Origin: an uncultured Alphaproteobacteria bacterium
GTDB taxonomy: Bacteria > Pseudomonadota > Alphaproteobacteria > HIMB59 > GCA-002718135
Length of the DNA stretch: 64,000 nt
Direction: 5' to 3'
NCBI GenBank assembly: GCA_902595855.1
Contig: CACJRY010000009.1
Location: 1 to 64,000, forward strand
Part shown: piece after piece, positions 1 to 9,341 of the stretch
How positions within the stretch are numbered: position 1 is the stretch's first letter
Layout: each line of letters begins with the position of its first letter
Program-made: the position numbers and the translations under genes
Notes under the pieces: model-generated
Told to the model about the DNA's origin: nothing
Database searches by the model: none
Seen by the model: only the letters and a program-made list of their open reading frames with translations

Positions 1-167
1 ATTCTCAGGATAGTAGATTTGATAATGTTGTAGGTTTTGTACCATTTGAAAATCTTGTTGGAAAAGCTAGATTTATTTTCTTTTCATTAGAGAATTCACG
101 TTTTATACAAATATGGAAATGGCCTAAATCTATTAGAGGTGAAAGAATATTTAGTTTGATTAGATGA
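1..167 (+). CDS. lepB: Signal peptidase I, 3' end only
   Basis: This is the C-terminal part of a type I signal peptidase, which removes signal peptides from exported proteins at the inner membrane. The reading frame enters from the left edge (first full codon at 3). It shows the conserved C-terminal box (S-x-D-S-R, then VGFVPFENLVGKA) followed by a short basic tail ending at TGA 165-167. The catalytic Ser and Lys lie outside the window. The stop overlaps the rnc start as ATGA, and lepB-rnc-era is the usual alphaproteobacterial order, which supports the call. Confidence 0.85.
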   Translation, partial: SQDSRFDNVVGFVPFENLVGKARFIFFSLENSRFIQIWKWPKSIRGERIFSLIR

Positions 168-859
168 TTAGTGAAAAAAAAATTAATCAAATTGAAGAAA
201 TTATTTCTTATAAATTTAAAAATAAGCAATTATTGCAAAATGCCCTGATTCATCCAAGTTACATTTCAGAAAAAAAGAAAAGTTTAATAAATAATCTCAG
301 TGATTTTGAAAGATTAGAATTTTTAGGTGATAGAGTTTTAGGATTAGCAATATCAACAATTATTTACAAGAAATTTAATAAAAATAATGAAGGTGATTTG
401 TCAAAAAAACTATCTTATTTAGTGCAAAAAAATTTTTTACATAAAATTGCAATTAATTTAAAAATTGATAGATTTTTGAAATTTTCTTCAAAAAAAAATC
501 AAAAAATGAATATTTCAATATTAGCTGACTCTATTGAGTCTCTAATAGGTGCGCTATATCTGGATGGAGGCTTAAAAAATGCAAAGAAATTTATTAAGTC
601 AACATGGGGCCCTTATTTAGATATTGAAGAAAAAAATATGCAGGATCCAAAAACTAAATTACAGGAACTCTCTCAACAAAAAATAAAAAAACTGCCTGAT
701 TACAATTTAATAAAGAAAGAAGGGCCTTCACATTCACCAATTTTTACTATTTCTCTAAAGGTATTAAATTTAAAAAAAATCATAAGTCAGGGATCTACAA
801 TTAGAGAAGCTGAAAAAAATGCAGCTTCAACTGCGCTTAAAATAATAAATGAAAAGTAA
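164..859 (+). CDS. rnc: Ribonuclease III
   Basis: Double-strand-specific endoribonuclease that processes rRNA precursors and structured mRNAs. The 231-residue protein has the family signature ERLEFLGDRVLG at residues 49-60 and the second acidic cluster ADSIESLIGALYLDGG at 121-136 (metal ligands D122 and E125). A C-terminal dsRNA-binding domain starts near residue 158 (DPKTKLQEL, then the GPSHSPIF segment). Length is normal. The start shares ATGA with the lepB stop and the 3' end overlaps era by 11 bp, so lepB, rnc and era are probably translationally coupled. Confidence 0.95.
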   Translation: MISEKKINQIEEIISYKFKNKQLLQNALIHPSYISEKKKSLINNLSDFERLEFLGDRVLGLAISTIIYKKFNKNNEGDLSKKLSYLVQKNFLHKIAINLKIDRFLKFSSKKNQKMNISILADSIESLIGALYLDGGLKNAKKFIKSTWGPYLDIEEKNMQDPKTKLQELSQQKIKKLPDYNLIKKEGPSHSPIFTISLKVLNLKKIISQGSTIREAEKNAASTALKIINEK

Positions 860-1694
860 ATTACTAAAAGTAAGCTTAGTTGGCAGAACTAATGCAGGAA
901 AATCTACATTAATAAATCAAATTGTTGGTGAAAAGATATCAATTCAAAACAAAAAAATAAACACAACTCAAGAAGCAATAATTGGAGTAAAAAATGTAAA
1001 AGAAGTTCAATTTCTTTTTTATGATACTCCTGGTTCTAATTTCTTAAAGATATTAAATACTCAGTCAAAAAAACTTAAAAAAAATTTATGGAATGGAATT
1101 GATGAGTCTGACTTAATTTTGTATTTAATTGATGCATCATCTTTTAATATAAGCTTTTTATTCAGTCAGTTAAAAAAACTAAATGAGACTAAAAAAAAAA
1201 TTATCATTGTATTCAATAAAACTGATTTAATTTTAAATAAAAAACTTTTGCCAATAATTTCAAATCTTAAAGATCAGTTCAAAATTGAATCTTTCTTTAC
1301 AATTTCAGCAAAAAAAAATATTGGTATTGCAGAGCTTTTGTTTTTTTTAAATAAATTTTCTTACCCATCTAAGTGGTTATATTCTAATGATGAAATCACA
1401 AATAAGGATGAGAAGTTTTTTTTAAGTGAATTATTAAGGGAAACAATGTTAACATTTCTTCATAAAGAAATCCCATACAATCTAGTAATAAATACATCTG
1501 CTTTTAAAATATTAAAAAACTCAGATATAAAAATTAAACAAAATATTACTATTAAAGAACAAAGATATAAAAAGATTATTTTAGGAAAAAAAGGAGCTAT
1601 GATAAAAAAAATTAGAGAAGAATGTCAAAAAAAAATTAAAAAAATTTATAAAAAAAAAATACATTTGTATCTTGAATTATTAGTCAATGACTGA
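849..1694 (+). CDS. era: GTPase Era
   Basis: GTPase that binds the 3' end of 16S rRNA and helps mature the small ribosomal subunit. All G motifs are visible: G1 GRTNAGKST (residues 12-20), G3 DTPG (59-62), G4 NKTD (123-126) and G5 SAK (153-155). A C-terminal KH domain carries GKKG at 246-249. At 281 residues it is slightly short for Era. The start lies inside rnc, and the stop overlaps recO by 8 bp. The 3' part is extremely lysine-rich and contains a run of ten A near 1650-1659. Confidence 0.95.
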   Translation: MKSKLLKVSLVGRTNAGKSTLINQIVGEKISIQNKKINTTQEAIIGVKNVKEVQFLFYDTPGSNFLKILNTQSKKLKKNLWNGIDESDLILYLIDASSFNISFLFSQLKKLNETKKKIIIVFNKTDLILNKKLLPIISNLKDQFKIESFFTISAKKNIGIAELLFFLNKFSYPSKWLYSNDEITNKDEKFFLSELLRETMLTFLHKEIPYNLVINTSAFKILKNSDIKIKQNITIKEQRYKKIILGKKGAMIKKIREECQKKIKKIYKKKIHLYLELLVND

Positions 1695-2391
1695 AAATAA
1701 AGCTAAAGGAATTATATTATTTAATAAAATTTCATCAGAAAATAACTTATATTTAAAAATTTTAACTGACAATGATGAAATTGTAAGTGGTATAAGTTTT
1801 GGAGGATCAACAAGAAAGAAAAAAAACATTTATCAAGTCGGATTTTTTTTGAACTTTAATATTAAAGTGAAAAATGCAAATTTTCCAAAAAATATATCTG
1901 GTGAATTAACTGATCCTTACATTTATAATATTTTTGAAAATAAATATAAATTACATAGTTTATTATCAATAGTGTCTTTGTTAAATTTATCTATTATAGA
2001 GGGTCAAAAAATAAAAGGATTATATCAAACCACAAATGAAATTATTAACATAATATCAATTAAAGAAAATTGGTTAGTTGAATATTTTTTATATCTATTA
2101 AATTTGCTAAAATTAATAGGATATGAAATTGATTTTAAAAATAAAAATTCATTTAATTATCTTAATTTAGATACTTTACAGTTTACAAATAATTTATCAA
2201 ATAATGCAATTATTTTTCCTCATGATTTACTTAAAAGGTCGACTAAAATAGATTTAGCCAATGTTAATTCTTTTTTTAAACTTTTTGAGTTAATTTTGCA
2301 AAATCATCATTTAAATAATATGAATCTTAATATACCAATTAATTATCTGAAGTTTAAAAAACTAATTGTGGAATTTTTGTCAAAAAAATGA
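1687..2391 (+). CDS. recO: DNA repair protein RecO
   Basis: Recombination mediator that loads RecA onto SSB-coated single-stranded DNA in the RecFOR pathway. The 234-residue protein starts with the OB-fold pattern of RecO (KGIILFNKISSENNLYLKILT, followed by the G-G-S-T-R-K segment) and continues with the helical domain (the family's YxLHSLLSIVSLLN region). There is no cysteine, so the zinc site found in some RecO proteins is absent. Position between era and parC supports the call. It overlaps era by 8 bp and parC by 4 bp (ATGA). Confidence 0.85.
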   Translation: MTENKAKGIILFNKISSENNLYLKILTDNDEIVSGISFGGSTRKKKNIYQVGFFLNFNIKVKNANFPKNISGELTDPYIYNIFENKYKLHSLLSIVSLLNLSIIEGQKIKGLYQTTNEIINIISIKENWLVEYFLYLLNLLKLIGYEIDFKNKNSFNYLNLDTLQFTNNLSNNAIIFPHDLLKRSTKIDLANVNSFFKLFELILQNHHLNNMNLNIPINYLKFKKLIVEFLSKK

Positions 2392-4580
2392 AAAATATTA
2401 TTAAAGATAATATAAATGAAATATTAAAGTCTCGATATCTTTCGTACGCTGTTTCTACCATTATTTCAAGATCTCTTCCTGATTTAAGAGATGGATTAAA
2501 GCCCGTTCATAGAAGAATAATTTATTCTATGTATTTGTTGAAATTATTTAATAACTCACCTTTTAAAAAATCTGCAAGGATAGTAGGCGATGTAATGGGA
2601 AAATTTCATCCACATGGTGATCAAGCTATTTATCAAAGTTTAGTCAGGATGGCTCAAGATTTCTCTTCCAGGGTCACTTTAATAGAAGGGCAAGGCAATT
2701 TTGGCAATATAGACGGTGATAATGCTGCAGCTATGAGATATACAGAGGCAAGATTAGAAGAAATCACTGAACTTTTTTTTGATGGTATAGAAGAAGATTC
2801 TACGACATTTAGTGACAATTATGATGGTCAGAATTTAGAACCTGATGTCTTGCCATCAAAATTGCCAAATATTTTATTAAACGGATCAACAGGGATTGCG
2901 GTAGGAATGGCAACAAATATTCCGCCACATAATTTGATAGAATTAAATGATTGTATAATTAAGTTAATTAAAAAACCAAATACTCCTGACTCAGAGCTTT
3001 TAAAAATACTTAAGGGACCAGATTTGCCAACTGGTGGTGAGATAATATTAAGCAAAGCAGAAAAGAAAAAAATTTATAAGACAGGATTTGGCTCATTTTT
3101 AATTAATGCAAAATGGCATGATGAAAAAATTAAAAATGGTATGTATGAAATAGTTATTTCTGAAATACCTTTTCAAGTAAATAAAGTTAAAATTATCGAA
3201 CAATTAGCTAATTGTATAAACCAAAAAAAATTACCTCTAGAAGATGTTAGGGATGAATCAGATGAAAATATAAGAATTGTACTAAAGCCGAAAAACAGAA
3301 ATATAGATAAAAATAAATTAGTAGATCTATGCTTTAAGCTTACTGACTTATCTATTAAATACTCGTGTAATTTTAATGTTCTTGAAAACGGCCGTATTCC
3401 AAAACAATTAGGCTTAAAACCTATTCTTTCTCAATTTATTAATTTTAGAAAGTTGACTGTAAAGAGAAAATCAAAGTTTAATATTGATAAAAATAATAAA
3501 AGATTAGAAATATTAAAGGGCTATTTAATTGTTTTTGTAAATTTAGATAAAATAATAAAAATTATTAGAACAAAAGAAGATCCAAAAAAAGAGATTATAA
3601 AAATATTTAAGCTATCAGAAATACAAGCTGATGCGATTCTTAATATGAGACTAGGTTCGCTAAAAAAATTAGATGAATTAAATATTAGTAAAGAAATTAA
3701 AGAATTAAAAGAAATAAACTCATCTTTAAAAAAACTAATTAACAATGATAATTATCTGAGTAATTTTTTGATTGATGAAACAAGAATCATAAATGATAAT
3801 TTAAGTGATAATATTAAATTAAGGAGAACTAAAATTAATAATGCTGATGATTATGAATTAGATATTGATATTGATGAATTTACTGAAATAGAAAAATTTA
3901 CAGTATTGCTTACAAAAGATCATCTTTTGAAAAGAGTAAGAGATTTCTCAGATAATCCTCAAGAAAAAGATAGTAATATCGTGGCAGCTATCGATATTAT
4001 GTCTAACCAAAAACTTCTTTTATTTTTGTCATCAGGAAAAGTTTTAACACTTGATCCAAATATTCTTCCTGGAGGCAAAGCATCTGCAAAATCCTATATA
4101 GAATTTGTTGATGTGGGAGTAAATGAAAAATTAATAGGTGTGTTTAATCCTCACGCTCAAGATAAATTATTACTTGTATCTAAATTTGGAAAAGGTTTTA
4201 TTTCAATTGCAGAAAATATGATAACAAACCAAAAAAAAGGGAAAAACATCTTTCGCCTTAAAAATGGAGATGAATTATTAAAAGTTCATTTTGTTAACAA
4301 AAATCATCTTGCATTAGTATCAACGAATGAAAAATTACTTATTTTTGACATAGGCTCTTTACCAACTCTTAATAAAGGAACTGGGGTACAGTTAATGAAA
4401 ATCAAAAGTAATGACTCTTTATCAGATTATGCAATTATAGATACTGATGAAGGTTTATCTTGGAGCAAGGGTTCAAAAATAAAAAATCTTAAAGAGATTG
4501 AATTTTGGATTGGAAAAAGAGCACAAGTAGGTAAAAAAATCCCAAAAGGATTTAATAAAAATTTAAAATTTAATATTTAA
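2388..4580 (+). CDS. parC: DNA topoisomerase IV subunit A
   Basis: ATP-dependent type II topoisomerase subunit that decatenates daughter chromosomes with ParE. The breakage-reunion domain shows GKFHPHGDQAIYQSLVRMA (71-89) and the catalytic tyrosine Y118 in AAMRYTEARL. The length of 730 residues and the short C-terminal beta-propeller without a canonical GyrA box favour ParC over GyrA. The residues at the usual quinolone-resistance positions are Q79 and A80 after HPHGD, typical of alphaproteobacterial ParC. It starts on the recO stop codon and closes the rnc-era-recO run. Confidence 0.92.
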   Translation: MKNIIKDNINEILKSRYLSYAVSTIISRSLPDLRDGLKPVHRRIIYSMYLLKLFNNSPFKKSARIVGDVMGKFHPHGDQAIYQSLVRMAQDFSSRVTLIEGQGNFGNIDGDNAAAMRYTEARLEEITELFFDGIEEDSTTFSDNYDGQNLEPDVLPSKLPNILLNGSTGIAVGMATNIPPHNLIELNDCIIKLIKKPNTPDSELLKILKGPDLPTGGEIILSKAEKKKIYKTGFGSFLINAKWHDEKIKNGMYEIVISEIPFQVNKVKIIEQLANCINQKKLPLEDVRDESDENIRIVLKPKNRNIDKNKLVDLCFKLTDLSIKYSCNFNVLENGRIPKQLGLKPILSQFINFRKLTVKRKSKFNIDKNNKRLEILKGYLIVFVNLDKIIKIIRTKEDPKKEIIKIFKLSEIQADAILNMRLGSLKKLDELNISKEIKELKEINSSLKKLINNDNYLSNFLIDETRIINDNLSDNIKLRRTKINNADDYELDIDIDEFTEIEKFTVLLTKDHLLKRVRDFSDNPQEKDSNIVAAIDIMSNQKLLLFLSSGKVLTLDPNILPGGKASAKSYIEFVDVGVNEKLIGVFNPHAQDKLLLVSKFGKGFISIAENMITNQKKGKNIFRLKNGDELLKVHFVNKNHLALVSTNEKLLIFDIGSLPTLNKGTGVQLMKIKSNDSLSDYAIIDTDEGLSWSKGSKIKNLKEIEFWIGKRAQVGKKIPKGFNKNLKFNI

Positions 4581-4619
4581 CTTGTTTTCTAAATCAATTT
4601 AAGGAATATTATATTTATT

Positions 4620-5729
4620 ATGACAGCTGGGCTTAATACACAATCAAGTTTATCAATGAAAGGTGAGGGTTATTATTCCGCTAAAACTGCAGGTGCAAAG
4701 AATGCGATTGATAAAACACAAGAGCTACTTTTAAACTCTCTTAAAAGTTTACCTAAACAAGATATTCTTAGAATAGCTGATTTTGGTAGCGCTGATGGAG
4801 GCACAAGTCAAGAAATGTGGTTTAATATAATAGATAATATAAGATCATCTGGGGACGATAGACAAATAGAAATTTTGTATACAGATCTTGCTTCCAATGA
4901 TTTTTCAGTATTATTTAGAATGATGCAAGGTATGCAGGGTGATAAAAAATTTGCATTTCAAAAAGAATTTCCTAATGTTTTTGTTCATGGATGTGGAACA
5001 GGTTTTCACGAACAGCTGATGTCTAATAATAGCTTATCTCTGGGATTTTCGGCAACCGCTATGCATTATGTTTCAGAAAGACCATGTTTGATTAAAGATC
5101 ATGTCCATATGGTTGGGGCGAAAGATAATGAAAGAGATTTATTCAAACAACAGGCGCTAAAAGATTGGGAAAAAATTTTATTAAGCAGATCAAAAGAACT
5201 AATATCTGGAGGTCGGTTTGTTTGTATTAATTTTGGAATAGATGAAAAGGGCAGGTATCTAGGTAATACTGGTGGTCATAATATGTTTGATAATTTTGCC
5301 AAACATTGGAAAAGCTTAGAGACCAAAAATATTATTTCAAAAGATGAGTTTATAAACGCCACCTTTACCCAACATTATAGGACAGTTGAAGAGTTTATAA
5401 AACCATTTGATAATCCTAATTCAGAAGTTTCTAAATCTGGTTTAGTTTTAAATTCTTATAAAACAATGTTTACTGATTGCCCTTATAAGATTCACTATGA
5501 AAAAAATAAAAACACAATGACATCTCAAGATTACGCAAATACCTTAATTCCTACAATGCGTAGTTGGTCAGAAACAGTTTTTAAAACAGCATTACAAAAT
5601 AGAAATGAAAAAGAAATTAATAAAATAGTTGATGATTTTTATAACTCATACCAAGATGAGGTTTCTAGTAATCCTGATGGTCATGCTATGGATTATATTC
5701 ATATAGTTATGGATATTGAAAAAAAATAA
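4620..5729 (+). CDS. SABATH-family S-adenosylmethionine-dependent carboxyl methyltransferase
   Basis: Probably transfers a methyl group from SAM to the carboxylate of a small acid, giving a methyl ester. The 369-residue protein follows the layout of the plant SABATH family (salicylate, jasmonate and indole-acetate methyltransferases): an N-terminal GEGYYSAKTAGAKNAI segment, the SAM-binding loop ADFGSADGGTS at residues 53-63, the YTDLASNDF motif at 87-95 (plant proteins have a similar LPGNDFN), and an alpha-helical cap domain. It is a single gene 39 bp after parC, and its stop abuts the convergent TRAP permease gene. No substrate can be read from the sequence. Family assignment is from motif order only. 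Confidence 0.72.
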   Translation: MTAGLNTQSSLSMKGEGYYSAKTAGAKNAIDKTQELLLNSLKSLPKQDILRIADFGSADGGTSQEMWFNIIDNIRSSGDDRQIEILYTDLASNDFSVLFRMMQGMQGDKKFAFQKEFPNVFVHGCGTGFHEQLMSNNSLSLGFSATAMHYVSERPCLIKDHVHMVGAKDNERDLFKQQALKDWEKILLSRSKELISGGRFVCINFGIDEKGRYLGNTGGHNMFDNFAKHWKSLETKNIISKDEFINATFTQHYRTVEEFIKPFDNPNSEVSKSGLVLNSYKTMFTDCPYKIHYEKNKNTMTSQDYANTLIPTMRSWSETVFKTALQNRNEKEINKIVDDFYNSYQDEVSSNPDGHAMDYIHIVMDIEKK

Positions 5730-8375
5730 TTAGAAATATAAAGATATATCTTCGTGTGATGATTTGCATCTAGCTAGGTATACAGCCTGCTCTTTATTTA
5801 AACTATCTTGTTTTCTTAAACCAAAAGTTTCCTCTCCTAATTTAGATAGTAAAATAAAATCCTCTAATAAAATATCTTTAGCTTTTAATCTCCAGAATAT
5901 TTCTTTTTCATAAATTAATTTACTTTCCATGATTAATTCTAGAGCTTCAGATTTTTTATCATAGTTTTTCTTTAATAATTTTCTAGCATTTTTAATTGTT
6001 TTTTTAATATTAGACACTTGATTAAATTTATTGAATTTTCTCTCAAAATCCTTCAGTTGGTCAGAGATATTTTCATCCTCTTTTTCTATTTTATTAAAAA
6101 TTTTATCAAAACTATCTTCTATTAAAAAAAGACCTTCTAGGTTTTTAAAAATTTCAATAAATTCCATCAATTCATTAAAAGAGTTATCAACTGTTTTATT
6201 ATATTTTAACTTAGTTTTATTATATTCGTTAAGAATATTGTTAAATTCACTATTTTCACTTTCCCAATTACTTGGGATTGTCATTTTAATTTTTTCAATC
6301 TCATTTTGATATTCTAGAATTTCACTATCTAGTTTTTCAATTTTAGTTGGATCAATCTCCAGCCTAATTTCTTTTTTAATTTTTTCAATTTTATTAAGTT
6401 TTTTATATATGTCTTTTTCTAATCTTCTTACTTTTGTATGTAAAGGTTTGTAATTAATAGAGTAATCATTAAAATTTGACTCAGATATTTTCACTTCATC
6501 AATTAAATTTTTAGATGATCCTATACCAGATATCATGTCTGAGATTTTTTTAGACTGTGGTTCAGGAATAAAACTTAAATTATAGGAATTTATTTTTGTA
6601 ATCAGATTATTTGTTTCTGCAAAGGTTAATATATATTTATCATAAGTATAATCAAATAAACACTCCTGTAATTTGGGATTAATTGGGGGTGGGGCAACTT
6701 CAGAAGAGTAATATGATCTTAAAGGCAAGTAATTTACTAATTGAGGAAAATATCCAACTATTCCTAAACCAACTAATTGTAAGAAAATAAATACACTTGC
6801 ACCCTTCCAAATTTCAGTTGTTTTAATTGATTTAGGAGCAACACCTCTTAAATAGAATAAAGAAAATCCAAAAGGGGGAGTTAAAAAAGAAGTCTGCATA
6901 TTAACACCTATCATAACACCTAGCCATACCGCTGTTATATTTGCTGATGTTTCTGCAAGTAGTATCGGAGCAACTATTGGCACTACCACAATTGCTATTT
7001 CTATAAAATCTAAAAAAAATCCTAAAATAAAAATTACTGCCATTACTACTATAAATTGAGTCCAAAAACCTCCTGGCAGCCCTGTAAGAAAATCTTTAAC
7101 AATTTCCTCACCCCCAAAACCTCTAAATGCAGCAGTTAACATTGCAGCACCAATGAGGATAATAAATACCATTGATGTCGTTAAACTAGTTTCTATCATC
7201 ACATTTTTAAGAACATCATTTATTCTAAAAGTTCTCCAGAAACTCCAAACAATACCTAAGACTAAAAAGAACACAGCTAAAGTTGCACATAAAACTGCAG
7301 TCAATTCTGATGAAGTATTGATAGTTTTTATATTTAAATCAAAATTTGCAACAAGAATTGTAATTAAGATCAAAGAAATTATTGTCACAATGGCTGGCAC
7401 GTACTTTAGTTTACCTTCACCATAAAGCCTATAACTTCCCATAACTCCTGCGCCAACAGCGCCTATGGCACCAGCTTGATTAACAGTTGCGACACCCATT
7501 AAAATAGAACCAAGAACTACAAAAATCAGTGCTAATGGGGGTACTAGGGATAAGAACACTTTCCTAAAAAAAATAAAATTATAATTTCCTTCATATTTAA
7601 CAGGTGGAACTGCATTTTTTTTAAATATACCAACAAAGAGAACATAAATCATATATAATGAAACCAGAACCAATCCTGGAAGAAAGGCTCCTAAAAACAT
7701 ATTTCCTGCACTTACGGACTCTACACTAAATTGACCGGGTATATTCATAGACCCTGTAGCATTTTTGTAATCTAATCTTCTCATATTATCTGCAGCATCT
7801 GAAGCCGTTGCTAATTGATCAGCTAAAATTATTAAAACAATTGATGGAGGGATTATTTGACCTAACGTACCTGATGAACATACAATTCCTGAAGCTAAAG
7901 ATTTATCATAATTATTTTTCATCATTGCGGGTAAAGAGATTAATCCCATAGCAACAACAGTTGCTCCAACTATACCTGTTGTAGCAGCTAATAATGCTCC
8001 TACAAAAATAACTGAAATTCCTAAACCTCCAGGCATTGGACCAAAAAGCTGCCCCATACTTATAAGTAAATCTTCTGCAATCTTAGATTTTTCAAGCATT
8101 ATGCCCATAAAAATAAATAGTGGAATTGCTATTAAAGTATCTCTCTCAACTTCCCAATAAACACCTCTAAAGTTTGTTATACCAGCATTTAACCATTGAA
8201 ACGGACCATCAGAAATAAAATATTCATTAGCGTTACCTTCAATTAAATATCCAAATAGGCCAGCCAACATAATTGTTATAATTGCAGAGCCAGGTAAAGC
8301 AAAAGCTAATGGAAATCCTGAAGCCAACGCAAAGGCCATTACAAATATTAATAAAAAAAGAAAAAATAATTCCAT
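5730..8375 (-). CDS. dctM: TRAP transporter large permease (DctM) with long C-terminal extension
   Basis: Membrane subunit of a tripartite ATP-independent periplasmic importer driven by an ion gradient. Residues 1 to about 550 are a typical DctM permease with many membrane segments, including the GALLAATTGIVGATVVAMG and QIIPPSIVLIILADQ blocks near 125-190 and the MQTSFLTPPFGFSLFYLRG block near 493-511. The last 320 residues (about 560-881) are hydrophilic and rich in Lys, Glu, Asn and Ile with long heptad-like stretches, so they look like a coiled coil. I do not recognise that tail. Length is far above the usual 425-620. It follows the DctQ and DctP genes on the same strand, 1 bp after DctQ. 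Confidence 0.9.
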   Translation of the reverse strand: MELFFLFLLIFVMAFALASGFPLAFALPGSAIITIMLAGLFGYLIEGNANEYFISDGPFQWLNAGITNFRGVYWEVERDTLIAIPLFIFMGIMLEKSKIAEDLLISMGQLFGPMPGGLGISVIFVGALLAATTGIVGATVVAMGLISLPAMMKNNYDKSLASGIVCSSGTLGQIIPPSIVLIILADQLATASDAADNMRRLDYKNATGSMNIPGQFSVESVSAGNMFLGAFLPGLVLVSLYMIYVLFVGIFKKNAVPPVKYEGNYNFIFFRKVFLSLVPPLALIFVVLGSILMGVATVNQAGAIGAVGAGVMGSYRLYGEGKLKYVPAIVTIISLILITILVANFDLNIKTINTSSELTAVLCATLAVFFLVLGIVWSFWRTFRINDVLKNVMIETSLTTSMVFIILIGAAMLTAAFRGFGGEEIVKDFLTGLPGGFWTQFIVVMAVIFILGFFLDFIEIAIVVVPIVAPILLAETSANITAVWLGVMIGVNMQTSFLTPPFGFSLFYLRGVAPKSIKTTEIWKGASVFIFLQLVGLGIVGYFPQLVNYLPLRSYYSSEVAPPPINPKLQECLFDYTYDKYILTFAETNNLITKINSYNLSFIPEPQSKKISDMISGIGSSKNLIDEVKISESNFNDYSINYKPLHTKVRRLEKDIYKKLNKIEKIKKEIRLEIDPTKIEKLDSEILEYQNEIEKIKMTIPSNWESENSEFNNILNEYNKTKLKYNKTVDNSFNELMEFIEIFKNLEGLFLIEDSFDKIFNKIEKEDENISDQLKDFERKFNKFNQVSNIKKTIKNARKLLKKNYDKKSEALELIMESKLIYEKEIFWRLKAKDILLEDFILLSKLGEETFGLRKQDSLNKEQAVYLARCKSSHEDISLYF

Positions 8376-8376
8376 T

Positions 8377-9300
8377 TTATTCCTCTTTGATAATATTAAG
8401 GCTTCTTAAAAAATAGACCACGAATTGAATTAACATTGTGAGTGCAAAAATTATAAGAAAACCTGCCATTAAATATTTTATATTCATACCTTGCGTACTT
8501 TGTGATGTTTCAAAATTCATTATAGGCTGGTTTAAAACACATTGTTTGCATGCCATTCCTTTTAGAAAAATAGTAAGACAAAGAGGAATACCTAAAATCA
8601 AACTTCCAAATAAATTGATCTTTGCTTTGTTTTTTTCTGTAAAATTTGTGTAAAGTACATCTACTCTTACATGACCATCTTTTATTAAGGTGTAATAACT
8701 TCCAAATAAAAATAGACTTCCATACCAAAATCGAACGAGATCACTCATCAAAGTTTGTTCATATGAAAATACAAATCTCAATACAACAATTTGAAATTCA
8801 GCAACAACAACCAAAAATGCTAACCAGAAAAAATTAAGTTTTTTAAAATAGTATCCTAGTAAAAGAGAAATAAACAAGAGTGGAAAATGTATATAAGGGG
8901 CTCTAAATGAGTTATTTGAAAATTTGACATTCCAGCTTTTACCAAACAACATTTCTATGAAACCTTCAATGATTAGTAAAGAAATTATAGCATCTACAAC
9001 TCCTATGATTAATACTGACCAGAAAGCAAAACGAATTATGTATTCATTAAGTCCTTCTAAAAAATCAGCTAAACGTATTATTGTAAAATTTTGTTTATAA
9101 AAAAAAACTATATAAATTGGAAATAAAATTACTATTAAATACAAACTAAATTGCAAAATAGAATAAATATTTAAATCATTTGCGATTGAAAAAGCGCCAG
9201 GCCAATCCCCAGCAAATGTTAAATAGTTATTAATTAAAAAAGCAAATACATAAAGCACAATGCCAACAGAAAAAAACTTTGCTAAACTAAATGTATTCAT
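8377..9300 (-). CDS. dctQ: TRAP transporter small permease (DctQ), long form
   Basis: Small membrane subunit of the same TRAP importer. The diagnostic DctQ block is RFWYGSLFLFGSYYTLIKDG followed by HVRVDVLY in the second half. At 307 residues with about eight hydrophobic segments it is much longer than the usual four-helix DctQ of about 170 residues; long forms are known from the mannitol/chloroaromatic-type TRAP group. It lies between the binding-protein gene and the large permease gene, and its stop is 1 bp from the DctM start. Confidence 0.85.
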   Translation of the reverse strand: MNTFSLAKFFSVGIVLYVFAFLINNYLTFAGDWPGAFSIANDLNIYSILQFSLYLIVILFPIYIVFFYKQNFTIIRLADFLEGLNEYIIRFAFWSVLIIGVVDAIISLLIIEGFIEMLFGKSWNVKFSNNSFRAPYIHFPLLFISLLLGYYFKKLNFFWLAFLVVVAEFQIVVLRFVFSYEQTLMSDLVRFWYGSLFLFGSYYTLIKDGHVRVDVLYTNFTEKNKAKINLFGSLILGIPLCLTIFLKGMACKQCVLNQPIMNFETSQSTQGMNIKYLMAGFLIIFALTMLIQFVVYFLRSLNIIKEE

Positions 9301-9308
9301 AAGATAGT

Positions 9309-9329
9309 AGTGGGGATTAAATCCCCACT
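9309..9329 (-). terminator. Intra-operon hairpin between dctP and dctQ
   Basis: A perfect inverted repeat AGTGGGGAT/ATCCCCACT with a loop of a few bases lies just downstream of the binding-protein gene and ends 9 bp before the dctQ start codon. It is GC-rich against an AT-rich background. No T-run follows, so I read it as a transcript-end stabiliser or partial terminator that favours the binding-protein mRNA, not as a full terminator. Confidence 0.6.
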
Positions 9330-9341
9330 AAAAGATAAAAA

